Source: Paramecium tetraurelia (taxonomy: Eukaryota > Ciliophora > Oligohymenophorea > Peniculida > Parameciidae). From it: a stretch of 64,000 bases of DNA. Under the pieces are notes generated by a model. That model did not search any database and was not told where the DNA came from. It was given only the letters and a program-made list of their open reading frames with translations. Positions 22,426 through 37,300 of this stretch are shown piece by piece. The stretch spans positions 170,463 to 234,462 of the forward strand of contig NW_001799013.1 of assembly GCF_000165425.1 (NCBI RefSeq). The letters run 5' to 3'. A program made the position numbers and the translations under genes. Position 1 is the stretch's first letter. Each line of letters opens with the position of its first letter.

Positions 22426-24043
22426 TCAATAATTTTCAATTTAATTTTGAGTTTTCTCCAAAATATTGATGCACTCATCGATCCAATCTCTCACTTCTTG
22501 ATTGTTAATATTTTAGTATAAGGTCAACAATTTATCTTAGATGTTGTGTATATTTAATTGATTCATTATGTAAACTTGTGATTAGACCTTATTATCTCCA
22601 GGAATCTACAATTAAACCGTATAGTTATCAATAGAGTGCAATAAGATCCATAAAGATTTCAAAGTGGAGATTAATATTTCATTGTCTAAATATTCCAATA
22701 TCCTTGAAATAAGATTCAAGATCTAATTGCTAATGAAAATTTGGTTAATCTCAATCTTTTCATACTGTAACATGCTATGAATCAAGTTAACTCCAGTTAG
22801 AATCTACTACTATTCTGTCTATATTGTTATTGATATGATTTTCTCTATTACAAAAGGGGTTTTAGATAAGGAATTGGCAAAATACTCATTCAGATTGCAT
22901 AGGTTAGTCAACGACACCATTGATCTCAATCTATACTCCTTCTCGTAAGATGACAAATTTGTAATATATATCTCCATTAGATGATATTTATATTCCAACT
23001 TCTTAATTTAATCGAATTCATTTAAGTTGCTTAGTGAAAATATAATATCTAAGGAAATAGAATGATGTTCCAAATCTTGTCCCTATAAAATAATCCCAAC
23101 AATTTTAGAAAAAGAGTCTAAATCAATAATTAATGGTATCGCATTAATTTGATATTGACAGAGATTCCTGATGGCACTTAAACTATGGCTAATGTCTTTG
23201 GCATCAGAAGTTTACAATTATTTATCTATAATTTGTAAGGATAAGTGCAACTCTTCTTTGTTCAGAAATTCTCGATTGGCTGTCAAAGTATCCAATACCC
23301 AGACTATGGTGTTCAGATTCATAGACATTTGTAGCAGATGCTTAAATCCAAAATGCTATTTGAATTTCTGAACCAATATTTATTAATCATAGAATGCATT
23401 TCCTAGAGCATACAAACACTAATAATTAAGAAGCTCAATCATACTGAATCAACCAAGATAGCATTCTGTGAAGTCAGCAATCTCCCAAGATTCTAAATTA
23501 ATGCATCACCAAGTATATTCAACATGGGGAGATAGGATTAAAAATACAATCTTGAATTTTTATCCATCATACCAAAAAAATTGGCTAAAATAGTGGCTGC
23601 TTCAACTTATAATTGAGATGCCTGATCGTACTGTTCATTCAATAGAACAAGAATGTATCTACATTATGTTATTGGTTTTACTCGATAAAGTCATTCTTAA
23701 ACAAACAAAATGAGAAGGTCTCTTCTCCATAATCAAAATTCTGTAACATTCTCAAACTCATTAAATTATTCATAGTTTTATCTAATTCATCAGGTTATCT
23801 GTTTCTGTAGGTATCAATACATTGTTTCATCAATTCTGTGATGTAGTAATCTAATTACTGATTTATATTGAAATTTGATACCTCAAGATTCATTTAGATG
23901 TGTTCATGTGTCTCGTTTAATTTTTGTATGATTCTTTTGGATTTGAAGATCTCCTCTCTCTTTTCTTTTCTAATTTGAATGTGGAACTATTCTTTCTTGT
24001 TTTAAAGTAACAAATTAGATGAGGTATTTTAATTAGTTTACAT
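22426..24043 (-). CDS. importin-alpha-like (IBB + ARM) nuclear import adaptor
   Basis: 521 residues after two 26-nt introns, from ATG (complement of 24041-24043) to TGA (complement of 22426-22428). The N-terminus carries a basic importin-beta-binding segment, EQFHIQIRKEKREEIFKSKR. Armadillo-type helices follow: QLQVEAATILANFFGMMD, ILVDSCLYALGNAFYD, LNTIVWVLDTLTANREF, DISHSLSAIRNLCQYQ and MVSLTNLCNLNEYF. Importin alpha binds nuclear localisation signals in its ARM groove and importin beta through the IBB. The usual W-xxx-N array is incomplete (a VWVLDTL is present but WALSN is not), so cargo binding may be altered. The second intron removes an apparent in-frame TGA at 23449-23451. A diverged paralogue is more likely than the main importin alpha. 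Confidence 0.82.
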
Positions 24044-24182
24044 TTAATTATTATTAATTTCTCATCAACCATTGTAGTTGTACTTTCGAATTAAGTATCC
24101 ATTAAATTTTTTCAATTATTCTTAATTAACAACAGCGTCTAAAAATTACATCTGTGAATAAATTTTACATTTTTTATTTTAA

Positions 24183-25783
<1,601 letters not shown>

Positions 25784-25884
25784 TACTTATATATATGTAT
25801 GATTATGGTCATTTATTTCATTTGAAATAAGTTCATTAGCTTTTCTGTGATGTTTTCAGATTTACTGACTATTATTTATAAATA

Positions 25885-27718
25885 ATGAATAAATTTACTT
25901 TGAGATTTCCTTTTGAATTGGAACAAAAATATGAGGATGCCACAAGAGATTCTTCGTTGTCACATTTTAAATCATATCACCCATTCCTCATAATGATCAA
26001 TCTAGGTGTGGCCATTATCCAATTGCAACAGGGATAACTGACAAATGGAATATTGTTATCAATAAGCACCATAATTCTCATAATACAATTTCCCATAGTG
26101 TGTAGGATGAAGCAGAACAAGAATATTTGCAGTGTGTTTGTTTTTAACAACATCATAATGACTGTAGTTTAGTTGTTTGTTGATAAGAACACGAGCAATT
26201 ATAACAATCTGTACGTTGCTGGATGTGTAATTACAATGGTCAACATAACCTTATTGGAACATTATGATTTCATTTGGAATGTCATTTCACTCACAATTGT
26301 AATCACAATACGGTTGATATACGTGATATTTTATTTTAAATTTGATGGCATAGCTATCATTTATACGGTTGTCTCATGTTATTTATACATTATGATGTAT
26401 CGCAAAGCCTACGTGAGGAGAGCACTCTTTTTGTAATATGAAAATGAGAAGGAAATTAGTAATTATACTTATTATATCTAAAGGAAATATTTTAGACGAA
26501 ATAATAAAGGATGTCTACATACATTTTAAATTTGACTAAGATTCATTTCAATTTGAATTGAAGTATGCAAATAAATTAGCCCAACAAAGGATTGGCATTC
26601 TGGGCAATTAAGACTTAAAGGATTTCCTCCATCATTATTCTATCTATGATTCTAAACAATAATAGCAATTTGAAAATCAGAATAAACCTCGAAATGCTAA
26701 TTTGTAACATAGTGCAGCTATGGATTGCGTGAATGTGGGACAATACCTGTATGAGATGATGGTGGCTCTCAAGAAGAATTCATCACAATTAGAAATGGTA
26801 GTGAAGGATAATTCAACACATCAGATATATAATGTTCGTTGTTTCTAATATAGTGTAATTGACAAAGAAATTATTATGCTAATGGAACAGAAATCCAGGA
26901 TTTTGGAGGAAGACAAACAATTGAAATTGAAGGATCAAGAAATCAAGTTACTTACTAAACAATTAATTAAAATAAACACAAGAACAAAAAAACAATTAAG
27001 TTAATTATGTTCTATACTGGAAAATTCTGAGTCCAATCCATACTTCAAGATTAATGAAAGCACTGTCAATGCCCAAATCATCTCGAACACTAAAATTCAA
27101 ATGATATTAGATGCCTTCCAAATCTATTATTATAGGAGAGAGTAAGAATAGCTATTAGACATATTCCCAATTAATCAAATTGTTTATAAATGCTTAACCA
27201 TTATGAATATCATAGCTGAAGTTGAAGATAAACAAATCACTTATGAGTCAGAATTAACTGAATCAGATATTATTACTTCCATTTCCCATATCTTTTACTT
27301 TATTCTATAGAATCTCTTATACTTGTTTCTTGTTTAGTAGAACCATAAAAGCATCAAATTTACCTTGAGAAATATTGATAAGGAAAAAGTGGTGATGTTC
27401 AATTTCTACATTGATGGACTTCTATCTTTGGAGTTCTTAAAATAGAACTCATTCATTATGTCCATGGTTTATAAAGGATTACAAATTATAGGACCCAAGT
27501 CTGAAATTATTTCAACATCTGACATTATTAACAACACTCAAAGTAAATCATTCAATAATTTTAGATCCGTACTTAATTTAAGTCAAAATTTATAAGAATC
27601 TTCACAGTATTATCAAATAACAATAATGATATAATTGTATTTTATTATATATTTTTATGAATTAAACATAATCTAACCTATGAAAAGTCAGATAAAAGGA
27701 AAAAGATTTACTCATTGA
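25885..27718 (+). CDS. multi-pass membrane protein with degenerate histidine-kinase-like tail
   Basis: ATG 25885 to TGA 27716-27718 with one 28-nt intron at 26513-26540, about 600 residues. The first ~190 residues contain about six membrane helices, for example FLIMINLGVAIIQLQ, LLSISTIILIIQFPIV, VISLTIVITIRLIYVIFYF and IIYTVVSCYLYIMM. A cytoplasmic part has a helical stretch (RILEEDKQLKLKDQEIK), and the end resembles an HATPase domain that has lost its nucleotide-binding boxes: IFYFILQNLLYLFLVQQN, later YKGLQIIGPKSEIISTSD, which recalls the G2 box and LGP-x-I strand of ciliate sensor kinases. I see no convincing phosphoacceptor His motif. It is likely a sensor-like membrane protein without kinase activity; the family call is an inference. 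Confidence 0.6.
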
Positions 27719-28273
27719 TGGCTTATCATGAATTGATCCAAGAACTATTATTGAAGGACTCAAAAGCAATCTGCATTCTGATGACAATTTTAAAGTGTTA
27801 CATTATTCATAGACTTTTTCAGATGCAGAAGATAAGAAATACACAAAGAATTTTTAATGGTTTGATAGAGTAAATGATGAAAGAATTAGCTTCACTGGAT
27901 TGCAAGAACTATTCACCTCTATTGGTTATGTTTTTGACGAATAAGAATTAAGCGAATTGTATAAAGAGTTAGAGGAATTGAAGTTCAAGGTATCAGATCA
28001 TTTGCCTTGTTCATTTTTGTGAGTAAGAAAAGAGGTAGGGAAGAATAACTGATAGAAGATAGAATAGAGCATTTAAGGAATGGTCTTTAAATCAGTAGAT
28101 CTAGTAAACCCACGGTATATTTAGAGTGAGCAATTAAAGGAATTGTTGATCACTTTGGGGTATAGATTTAATGAGGATGAAGCAGATGAGTATTTGAAAT
28201 TTTATAGATCCAAAAAATGAAGGCAAATTCCTCTATATTGACATAGTTAAGATTATACTTAAATGAATTGTTA
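27719..28273 (+). pseudogene. EF-hand (centrin/calmodulin-like) relic
   Basis: The protein is readable but broken in several places: IDPRTIIEGLKSNLHSDD, NFQWFDRVNDERISFTGLQE, then a frame change to SKKRGREEQLIEDRIEH, another to VFKSVDLVNPRYIQSEQLKE and LLITLGYRFNEDEADEYLKF, and, after one extra T in a TTTT run at about 28200-28203, DPKNEGKFLYIDIVKIILK ending in TGA. This is a two-lobed EF-hand protein; the loops are degenerate and poor in Asp. There is no start codon in frame, a TGA precedes IDPRT, and at least three single-base shifts occur. It lies directly after the membrane-protein stop. Confidence 0.7.
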
Positions 28274-28288
28274 TACATAGATAATAAA

Positions 28289-28567
28289 CTCATATATTTA
28301 TTGCAAAGGCAGCTATTGTTAACCATATTGGTACGGCGAAGAGTTCAAAATAATGACAATCATTATAACAATCCATGACCTTGACCCATGTCATATATCC
28401 ATTGGTTCTACATTAGATATATTCTGACTCACTGGACTTCTCTGAAATACAAGTAGTAAAGTTGTTATAAGATAATCTATGGTTTTTAGAATTGGCAATT
28501 ACCTACAATCGGTGTCAATGCCACAATTGCTTCTTGCGGGTTCACATGTGTTTTAGACGCAATCCAT
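28289..28567 (-). CDS. small Cys-rich protein with C-terminal membrane helix
   Basis: ATG (complement of 28565-28567) to TGA (complement of 28289-28291), with one 26-nt intron, about 83 residues. Nine Cys lie in a pattern typical of extracellular ciliate modules: MDCVQNTCEPARSNCGIDTD, then CRLSYNNFTTCI and VMDCYNDCHYF. The end PIWLTIAAFAINI is hydrophobic and could be a short membrane segment. The start may lie further upstream, where the frame stays open (DIYLEEV before the Met). It is divergent from the P5B ATPase, whose start is 17 bp away, and could be the end of a longer protein. No function assigned. Confidence 0.55.
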
Positions 28568-28583
28568 AACTTCTTCCAAGTAG

Positions 28584-31500
28584 ATGTCTGTTGCTTAAAA
28601 GGTAGATAATATGAAGGTTAGTAAAAGAATGTTCTTGAGCATTAGTGATAATAAAAATAATTATTTTGCAATAATGTTTTATAAAGTTAAAAATTCTGAA
28701 GTTGAAGGATAACATTAATTAGCAGAGATTGTACCAGTAATTATAAGTAAATTCCGATTACTCATAGCTGTAAAACATTGCTGACCTATTAGATTCTTTT
28801 GTCCTTAATGTCATGTTTCGCATTTGCTTTAATATTATAATGGAATCAACGACTTTATCAATATTTTCTATTCATCAAAACAACTGAATACGATTGTACA
28901 CATTACCTTGTATCAAATTCAACTAATGAGAAAATGGTTTGTAAGAAAATTCGTATAAACAACAATTCCTATTTTACATATAGGTAAAGGTTATTTAATT
29001 TTAAACAGATTTCTTAAATATTAGTTGAAGGACAATTTCTTCTAACCAGTTAATTATGTTGAGTCCAGTGTGTCTCATGATGAGAAGTCCAAAAAATTAG
29101 ATGTATTGTTGAATACTCAAGGATCTAGAGAGATCAGACAGATCATTTATGGGAACAGTTAATTGCAAATACCCATAAAATCCATATTCACTTATTTATT
29201 TTAGGAATTAACAAGTCCATTCTACATCTTATAGTACTTTTCAGTATTGTTGTGGATAGCAGAAGGTATAATTTATCGACCTACTTAGGATTTATAATAT
29301 TTGCAATCGTCCTGCTATCCTTTTCTTTTTTGGCTTGCATAATCAACTATTACCTTATGAGAAGGTCGAGAGTCCAATTGTAATAATTGGCAACAATCCA
29401 ATAGTCAGTGACATTGAAGGACAATTCAATAATACAGGGAAGTGATTTAGTGGTAGGAGACTTATTCTATGTCTATGACAACTAATAGCTCAATTGTGAT
29501 TCCATATTAATCTCTGGAGATGTGATGGTTAATGAGGCAACTCTAACTGGTGAATCCATTCCTGTTCCAAAATAGTCAATTACGGAATTAACAAATGAGA
29601 TTTCTTAGAATACCCTATTTGAAGGTACTAAAGTCATTTAAGTGTCTCAATATCAATAGAATATTGCTCTGGTAATAAGGACAGGCTATAGTTCAGTGAG
29701 AGGATAGTACTTTAGGAATGTAATATTTCCACCTCCTCCTTCCAGATAATTTTACCTCTAAGCCTGTAAATTTTTGGTGATTCTTGGTCTTATTATTCTA
29801 ACCATCTTCACATTGCTCTATCTTACACAATATCAATTTATGAATTATTCATCAAAATTGATAATAATTAGGTAAAATAACCTTTTTATTTAAGATATTT
29901 AGATGTAGTTACTTGGATTGTCCCACCGGCATTGCCAATCTTTTTCTCTTTGGCACAAGCAATATCATTATTAAGGTTGAAATCAGAAGATATAATGGGA
30001 TCTAATCCCATAAAGGCTGAAGAAGCAGGTAAGATTGACACAATTTGCTTTGACAAAACTGGTACTCTGTCTACTTTGGGGTTGCAAGCACATGATTATT
30101 ATCCACAAAATGATGAAATCTTGGGAATTATGGCTTGTTGTCATCATTTAGTAATAGTGAAAGATGAACTAATGGGAGATCCATTGGAATTAGAAATGTT
30201 TAAGAAGACAAATTGGGACATTAGTTTTGATGATCAAAAGTATTTTCAGGTGACTAATTAACTAAAAACATTTAAAATTATACGTATTTTTGAGTTCAGT
30301 TCTCAACTTTAGATGATGAGTGTTGTGGCTCATAATATAAATGACGACAGTTACACTTTATTTATTAAAGGATCACCTGAAAAATTGATTTAAATGTCAG
30401 CTAATTAATTGAATAATACTATCCAGGAACAATTGTAGATAAAGACGTTTAATGGACTTAGAGTGATTGGATTAGGTTATAAGGCATTGCTTCCTGATTA
30501 GATTAATTTGGATAGAAATGTTTTAGAGAATTAAATCAATTTTTCAGGTATCTTTACCTTAGAGAACAGTTTGAAGAAAGACACAAGTCATGTGATAGAG
30601 GAATTATTGGATTCCAATTTGGATATCAGAGTCATATCTGGAGACAATGCTCTAACAACAACGCATTGTGCATTTGAATCTAAAATAATAGAAAATAAAT
30701 CCAATACTCTCATTATAGATTATGATCAATCTACTGATTCCTTATTGATTTAAGATTTAAGACAATAGATCCCCTCGTCTAGTCGATCCTCATGCGATGG
30801 CAAACCAGGATCGCAGTATAATTTCATCTTGACATAATTAGATGCAATTTATAATAGTGATTGCAATTATGCCATAACAGGTAATTTGTGGAGTGTTTTG
30901 ATGCAAAACAAAGTGAACGAGGTGTCTATGAATTAATCAAGTGATATATAATAGTATAACTAATTAAAGTAGATTGACGAGATTGATCAAAAATCTATTG
31001 AGTGTTTGAATAAGGTGGTCAGAAAAACTAAGATATTTTCTAGAATGAAACCACATCAAAAGAAAGAGATCGTTTAATATTTATAGAATCAACTGAATAA
31101 GTATGTCATGATGGTGGGAGATGGAGCAAACGATTGTGTAAAATATACTCATTTGATTTTTAGTCAGCCATAGCCGAATCACTTGTGGGTGTGTCCTTTA
31201 GTTCCTCAGATGCCTCATATACATCTCCTTTCAGCAATAGGTCTGACTCCATTAAGTGTGTCATCTCTATTCTACTCTAAGGAAGAGCAACCAAGAGGAT
31301 CATCATTGAACTATTCTAATACTTAGTACTCATCAGTGTCTTAAAATTTGCTGGAACTGCTCTCCTATAATTTCAAGGCATGAATTTTGGAGATTTCCAA
31401 TATATCTTCATGAATTACATGTCAAGTGTTCCTGTCTTAATTCTAATGACTCTGTCTTCTAAGTCTGATAAATTGACTACATCAAAGCCAAATGATGATG

Positions 31501-32015
31501 TATTTGCCATTCCAAACCAATTACAATTTTACAATATCTTCATCTTTACATCCTTAGGGTGTATCATTTTATCCGCTATTGTGATGCAACACTCCGAACA
31601 ACCTATACCCTCTCCTATTGAAACTTACACTAGAGAAGGCCCATTGAATTCAGTAATGATGCTGGCCAATCAGTATTACAATATGCTCATCTGCATTATT
31701 TTATATCAATCTCATCCTTTTAAAAGTAATGTGTCATATCTAATATAAGCTAAATTCTATTAAAATTATCCTTTGACCATTTGGATACTTGGATGTTTAC
31801 TTATAGCAATTGTCACAAACTTTAGTAATCCCTCTAGAGGATGGCTTTCTATTGTTAATATCAATGATGAAATGTAACATCTTTATTACTATTCAAGTTT
31901 CGATCACAGCGATCTTATTGTATTTTCTGTCATTATTTGTACAAGCGTTTTATGTTAAATTTGTTAAATCACAATGTAAAAATTATTTCCAACTATTAAA
32001 CCTATTCAAAAATGA
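28584..32015 (+). CDS. P5B-type cation-transporting ATPase (ATP13A-like)
   Basis: 1,103 residues after five introns (28770-28792, 28984-29008, 29266-29288, 29872-29894, 31138-31163), from ATG 28584 to TGA 32013-32015. P-type ATPase landmarks in order: actuator VMVNEATLTGES, the P5B M4 motif WIVPPALP, phosphorylation site ICFDKTGTL, nucleotide-binding SPEKLIQMS, ISGDNALTT and hinge MMVGDGANDC. About ten membrane helices are visible. PPALP separates P5B (ATP13A2/PARK9 group, lysosomal polyamine exporters) from P5A (PPELP). The usual Cys-x-Ser-Pro after M4 reads MGSNP here, and TGDN is SGDN. A polyamine-export role in endolysosomes is family knowledge; the substrate is unproven for this protein. 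Confidence 0.92.
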
Positions 32016-32588
32016 CATATTCAAAATATTTTTAATTAAAGTAATTCAATTAAACTATCATAATTTTATTGATTTGTCTAATTATCAATTATTCATATTA
32101 ATGTCCAATCTTGGAGGTCACCAAATTCAGTCTTTATTAACTCTATTTGTAAACTTCGACTTATTCTTGCTGTGCTTAACAAATAATAATAGTTAAGTTT
32201 TTCATTTGTTTTCCATTTGCTCTAAGGTACTATAATGGCTTTCTTATTGAAAGACATACTTAAAATATCACATATTCCAATTATTGTATCCATAGTTATT
32301 CATAAATTATCCAATTATACATTTTTATAAGAGAAATGAGATGAAGTTGTTATAAATCCAGAAGATGATTATTGGAGATTAGATATTCAGTTTTTAGATT
32401 TACGAGAATCTTTAGAGGTTGAGTTGTTTAATTTGGATGGCTGTATAATTTTTAACGGAAATGATAAAACTGCATAATTCACACTACATTTGACTTTATT
32501 GATGAATTGAGGTGATAAAAAGTAGAAAGAATTTAATTATAATAAATTATAGACTATTATCTTTTAAAATATTTTATAAAATGAGGTC
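32016..32588 (+). other. unresolved open pieces between convergent genes
   Basis: A plus-strand frame from ATG near 32236 reads MAFLLKDILKISHIPIIVSI, meets a TGA near 32337, and continues in the same frame with INPEDDYWRLDIQFLDLRES and LEVELFNLDGCIIFNG to a TGA near 32512. The second half looks strongly coding. I found no intron that removes the stop. An overlapping frame carries MSNLGGHQIQSLLTLF. It may be a small gene with a nonsense codon or a relic. Confidence 0.3.
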
Positions 32589-34091
32589 TCATTTAAGATA
32601 TTTAATTTTTGCAACTTTTAAGCTTGTCCCTTCAAATTCAGGGGATAAATAAAGTGAGTTTTACCCAAAATTATAATACCTTACCATTTATTTTTTTCTC
32701 TTTATTTTTTCAATTATCGTTTCTTGTTCATCGTTTTATTTGCGTTGTTTTTCAATTACTTTTTTATTTTAATCTTCTTCGAAGAATAATAATTCTTACT
32801 CACTTTATACTTAAAGCACTCCAATATCTTAGTAAAATTTTGGCCTAAATTTTACTTAATATGTTGTATAAAGATACCTAAGGTCCAATTTTTCAAGTAA
32901 CGCTAATTAAATTTAGTTTTGGAAATTTAACTTATATATTAGGAAAAATTTAGAATCTTTTAGGAAAACAGCTAAACCATCATTTTTCATAAAGCAAATA
33001 TCAACAATCTCTTAATCAATTCTATTGTTTAAAGGTTATATCTATTATTGCCATTAATCAAGTTAAAAAATTGCGATGGTCTGACCATTAACAACAGCAG
33101 CTAATAATGAATCGTTTAAGTTAACACTTAAGTAAGCTATTGACATCTATTCATTTTGATATGGGAACATATTTCTCTTTCCTAAGCTTTTCCCATCGTA
33201 ATACCAAAAGTGAATATGCTCTTTACTTTATGTAATTAATAGATTATGCTTTTTACATAGAATAATGGACAGAATAGAAGAACCATGGTCTTTTTATTGA
33301 TAAAAAGATCTATATTTCCCATCAAAATTCTTTTCCCATACTTGAAATGATCCGTCATGGTAACCGACAAAAAATCTTGAGGGGTCTTTATCTTCAATTG
33401 CACAAGTAATATTAGCTTTTGTTTCACTTTCAATTATTTTCTGCTATTTTATTTTATCGTTTTCCAATGTTATCATATCAATAGATTACTTTTCTACAAT
33501 TAATAAATAGTTGTCTTCCCAATTAGGTTCAATAAAAAATACTTAAAACATTTAATGATACTATATTTCACCCATCATTTCATATTCTGATATTGAAATA
33601 TCAATATTCCTATATTCTTATTCAATTTATCTATTTAGTGCTTTGATATCATTGCAAAGATTTAAAAAAAATTTTTCAGATTCTTTTTACCATAAATTAA
33701 TTTCTTTTTTGATGGATTCTGCTTCCTTTGATTTATTTTGAGAGCTATTAGAAATAACCTATCTCAAGTCTGATAAACTCGAATTCTGTCCAATTTAAAT
33801 AGACAGATATGGTCGACTCTCAAAAATTCCATTTAATTTACCTTCTATTCGACGAAATTCCTAATTCTACTTTTCCTTGAATTCAAGCACATTTTTGGAC
33901 TAATTACCATTTTACCTGAGCTCCTCTAATACATCTGATAGCTATTTTAAGTTTTCCAGAGAGCCACCAAATCTTTCTGAAACACAGGCCTTACAAAGCA
34001 AAATTTCTTATGGATCAATATTAGGTTTGATGCTTACATATTTAATAACATTTCCTAAGTGGAAAGGACATACCCATTGCGAATGTTACAT
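32589..34091 (-). CDS. zinc-binding coiled-coil WD40 protein, 500 aa
   Basis: One intronless frame from ATG (complement of 34089-34091) to TGA (complement of 32589-32591). The N-terminus carries a Cys/His pair motif, VCPFHLGNVIKYV ... ILLCKACVSERF, like a B-box-related zinc site, which also occurs in the Kelch gene at 56.4-58.3 kb. A helical region of about 170 residues follows (QKESEKFFLNLCNDIKALNR), then WD40-like blades (FFVGYHDGSFQVWEK, LLITQSKEHIHFWYY, SLLAAVVNGQTIAIF). The C-terminal ~100 residues are charged (FFEEDQNKKVIEKQRKQND). The overall plan equals that of the gene at 6333-7817. It is likely a scaffold or ubiquitin-pathway-type protein, but no catalytic RING is visible. Its stop is 573 bp from the P5B ATPase stop (convergent). 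Confidence 0.87.
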
Positions 34092-34302
34092 TAATAGAAT
34101 AATTTATGTATAATATTAATTACGTTTTTATGTTTTTTTTTCAGTTTAGTATTTCAAAATGAAGTCTTAAAATTATCTATAATATAGACTCTATCCCTTT
34201 GAATTAGTTATTGGTTGCCTTTCGTTGAATAGAAAATCAACTAGAGAATTCAAAATTAAGTAAGAAGAAAAAATAGTGACAATTAATATATATTAATATG
34301 AA

Positions 34303-37300
34303 TCAATTCTGAAATCTACTCAAATTTTACATTGCTATCTGTAAATTATTCTAATCCTCAAATAATAGAGCTAGTTAATCTTATTTGATAATTATATATA
34401 GGTGCAAAATTTCTGCTTCAGAGTAAAATAATTAGATTTCTGAGTATTCCAAAAGATTTTAAATGCTGTTTTAATAAATAAAGAATATTTCCTTTTCGCA
34501 TATAAAAAATATTTTATTTTATCCCTTCTAAAGAACCTCATGTGAACTAATTATATGAAATTTTTTATTAGAGATTTATTTGTTACAATCACATTTCTTC
34601 GCTTCCTTTAATTTTTATTGATGATAAGCTTGTTATTTATTGAAAACCTTATACAATTTGGTTGATTCGTATATTGGTCTTTTTATTCTTATCTCGTTCC
34701 AGTTAGTTAATTTTACCAGATTGATCATAAGTCTATTGGTCAAATATTAACTTACCACATTAAACAAAAACTTTGAATCTCCAATAACATATTACATAAG
34801 TATTCTATTAACAAGATTAGAAGGCGTGCTTTAAAAGTTCTCTTTAACAAAATGTTATCGTTCTAATTAATAGTTATCTTTCAAATAAGAAATTTTCATT
34901 TTCATTGGGCACAATATTAACTTTCTCACATATATATTTATCTATTTCAATTAATTTTTTTAGACTACCTTTTCAACTTTTTTTTTGTTAAGCAATTTAT
35001 AAATGTAATTACCTTTCTCTTTCATAGTGCGCTAAGAATTTAAATATTCATAAAATTAGCCTTGTATTTATTCTTATTTTTTTAGTAATACTTTATCCAT
35101 GCAAAATTGAAAATTTCCAAGATTTATTTTAACTAAATCCAAATAATAATAAGATGAAGCTGCTGCGCTTAATTTAAATTCAAACTCCATAGAATTTTAT
35201 AGTTATGAAACCTCAGAAAATAAAATAGTTTTTGATTCAGACATTTTCTTAGATTATGCATCTATTTACATCTTTTACAATTTAAAATTTATCTATTTTT
35301 AATTAAGTTCATTCGATGAATAAATCATAATGATATTATCAAAGAAACAAATAAGTAGTTCTTTATAATCATTTTTTAGATTTTCAATATAAGAAATTGA
35401 ACAGCCGACTATTTAAGTCTTAAGATCAAAATGATATTTAATTTTCTCTTACTATATTTATTGTTATATTTAACTTTACCATGCTTGTTAAAAGTCCTTA
35501 ACAATAAATTATTTTTGATTGCCTACTTTAACAACAGCATAATCGAACTTTTATCCATTAATCTCAAGATTTCCAGCTAAGCCAACCTAATCCAACTTTA
35601 AAGCAAATTAAATTGGATTATTCCAACTCCTAGTTTGAATTTTTAGATTAACTGGATAAATAAATTCTTTGTCAGTTTAATGAGTTTTTGCTAATGGATA
35701 TCGATCTCCACAAGATAGGGTTTCATTGTCACTTTTTAATAATATTTATAAGGATTTCGATTCATTAATTACCATATATGGATAATCTTTTTGATTTTGA
35801 ATATCATCTATAATCAAAAAATTTTCATTATTTTACTCCAAAATAGTAATTTTTAAAAACCTTCTTATCTATAAATTCACTGACCTAACAAGGACAACAA
35901 ATTGTTATTGAACCATAATGCTGAATCTTGCTGTTTATAAAACTATATCATCAAAATTCAGTTTTACAGAACATTCATAAGAGAAATCAGGATTGTTTAA
36001 ATGTTCCTGATTCTAAAATTATAGAGGTTTTTTAATATGGGATTCCAACAAGATTATTTAATCTTCAAAACAAATATAAATTGGTGAAGCCAATTTATTG
36101 AAAGCAACGTATTTGTAAAATAGTTAAAAGAATGGAACTGTGTAATCTCCATATTGTATAAATTATTTTTCTATTTGAATTGGAAGAAATTAAGTAGAAT
36201 GATTTACTTTCTTTTTGACATGCATAGTTTCTAATTTAATGATATCTGACAAAACTACTGGCTATGATTTTAAATTGGTATTTCTTTCTTCAAAAACCAG
36301 ATTTTACTTTTCTTAGATGTTTTCAAGCACAATCAATTAAAGAGAAGTATTATACTTTTACCCTCCCAAAAGCTCTAAGCTCTTTTCAGTACCTTGATAA
36401 AATATTAGATCTAAATCTGTGTTGTTAATTAAGTAAGGTGAATTAAATTGAATAGCAAGTCTATGTCTTCCATAGTTGTCTACAGTTGGTTTGATTAATA
36501 AAATTACATTTAATTATCTTCTATCTACGTTTAATTACCATTTTTCATCTTCCAACAAAACTTACCTCCCTTTCATTAATTCATCAAATGTATATTGTAT
36601 TGATTGATAATATCGGTCAATTTTGAAACTAAATAGGTAATCTTTTGAAGGATTGATTTCGCAATCCTCAATTATTTCTTTTTACATGATATTGAAATTC
36701 AGAAATTGTTTGATTTCAGGACAGTGCTTATCAATTGAAATGTTAAAAGGCGTTTGATTGATGAATTCTACCACTGGAGTAATTGAAATTATTGATCTCT
36801 CCATCATTATAGGATCTTGTAATGACTTCAATCTAAAGTACTTATTTTTCAGATTCAATATTTCTGAATTTCCTTTTTTTATTTTTTAAGAAATATCCTA
36901 ATAATTATAAGATTCAGAGGCAAGTTTATCCTAAACTAAGCACAACCAACCTTTTGACATTTGATTTGGTATGATGTAAATATTATCGTACTTTTGAAAT
37001 TTCTGAAATTATTCTTACTTTAAACCTTTAGTTAAATTGATAATTTCTTAATTCGAGATTTTAATTTATAAATCAATAGGGCTCAAATTTATTAATAAAA
37101 TAGAGCTAGTAATAATTGTCTTTGAAGAATTCATAAATTCATCTACAATTGTTTCAATAATTAATGAGAAACCTTGCTCTTTTATTATTTTCTTTTTCTG
37201 GACTTAAAAAGACCAATTGTCTATCTTTATAGTAGAATTCACTCCAAACAACTCTAATTAAAATATTCCTTTGCATCTTATGATTTATTTCTAATTATTT

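Noticed and set aside
23449-23451. In-frame TGA inside the importin-alpha-like gene
   Set aside because: It lies next to a canonical 26-nt intron (GTATGATT..TTATTAG); with this intron the correct reading frame avoids the TGA.
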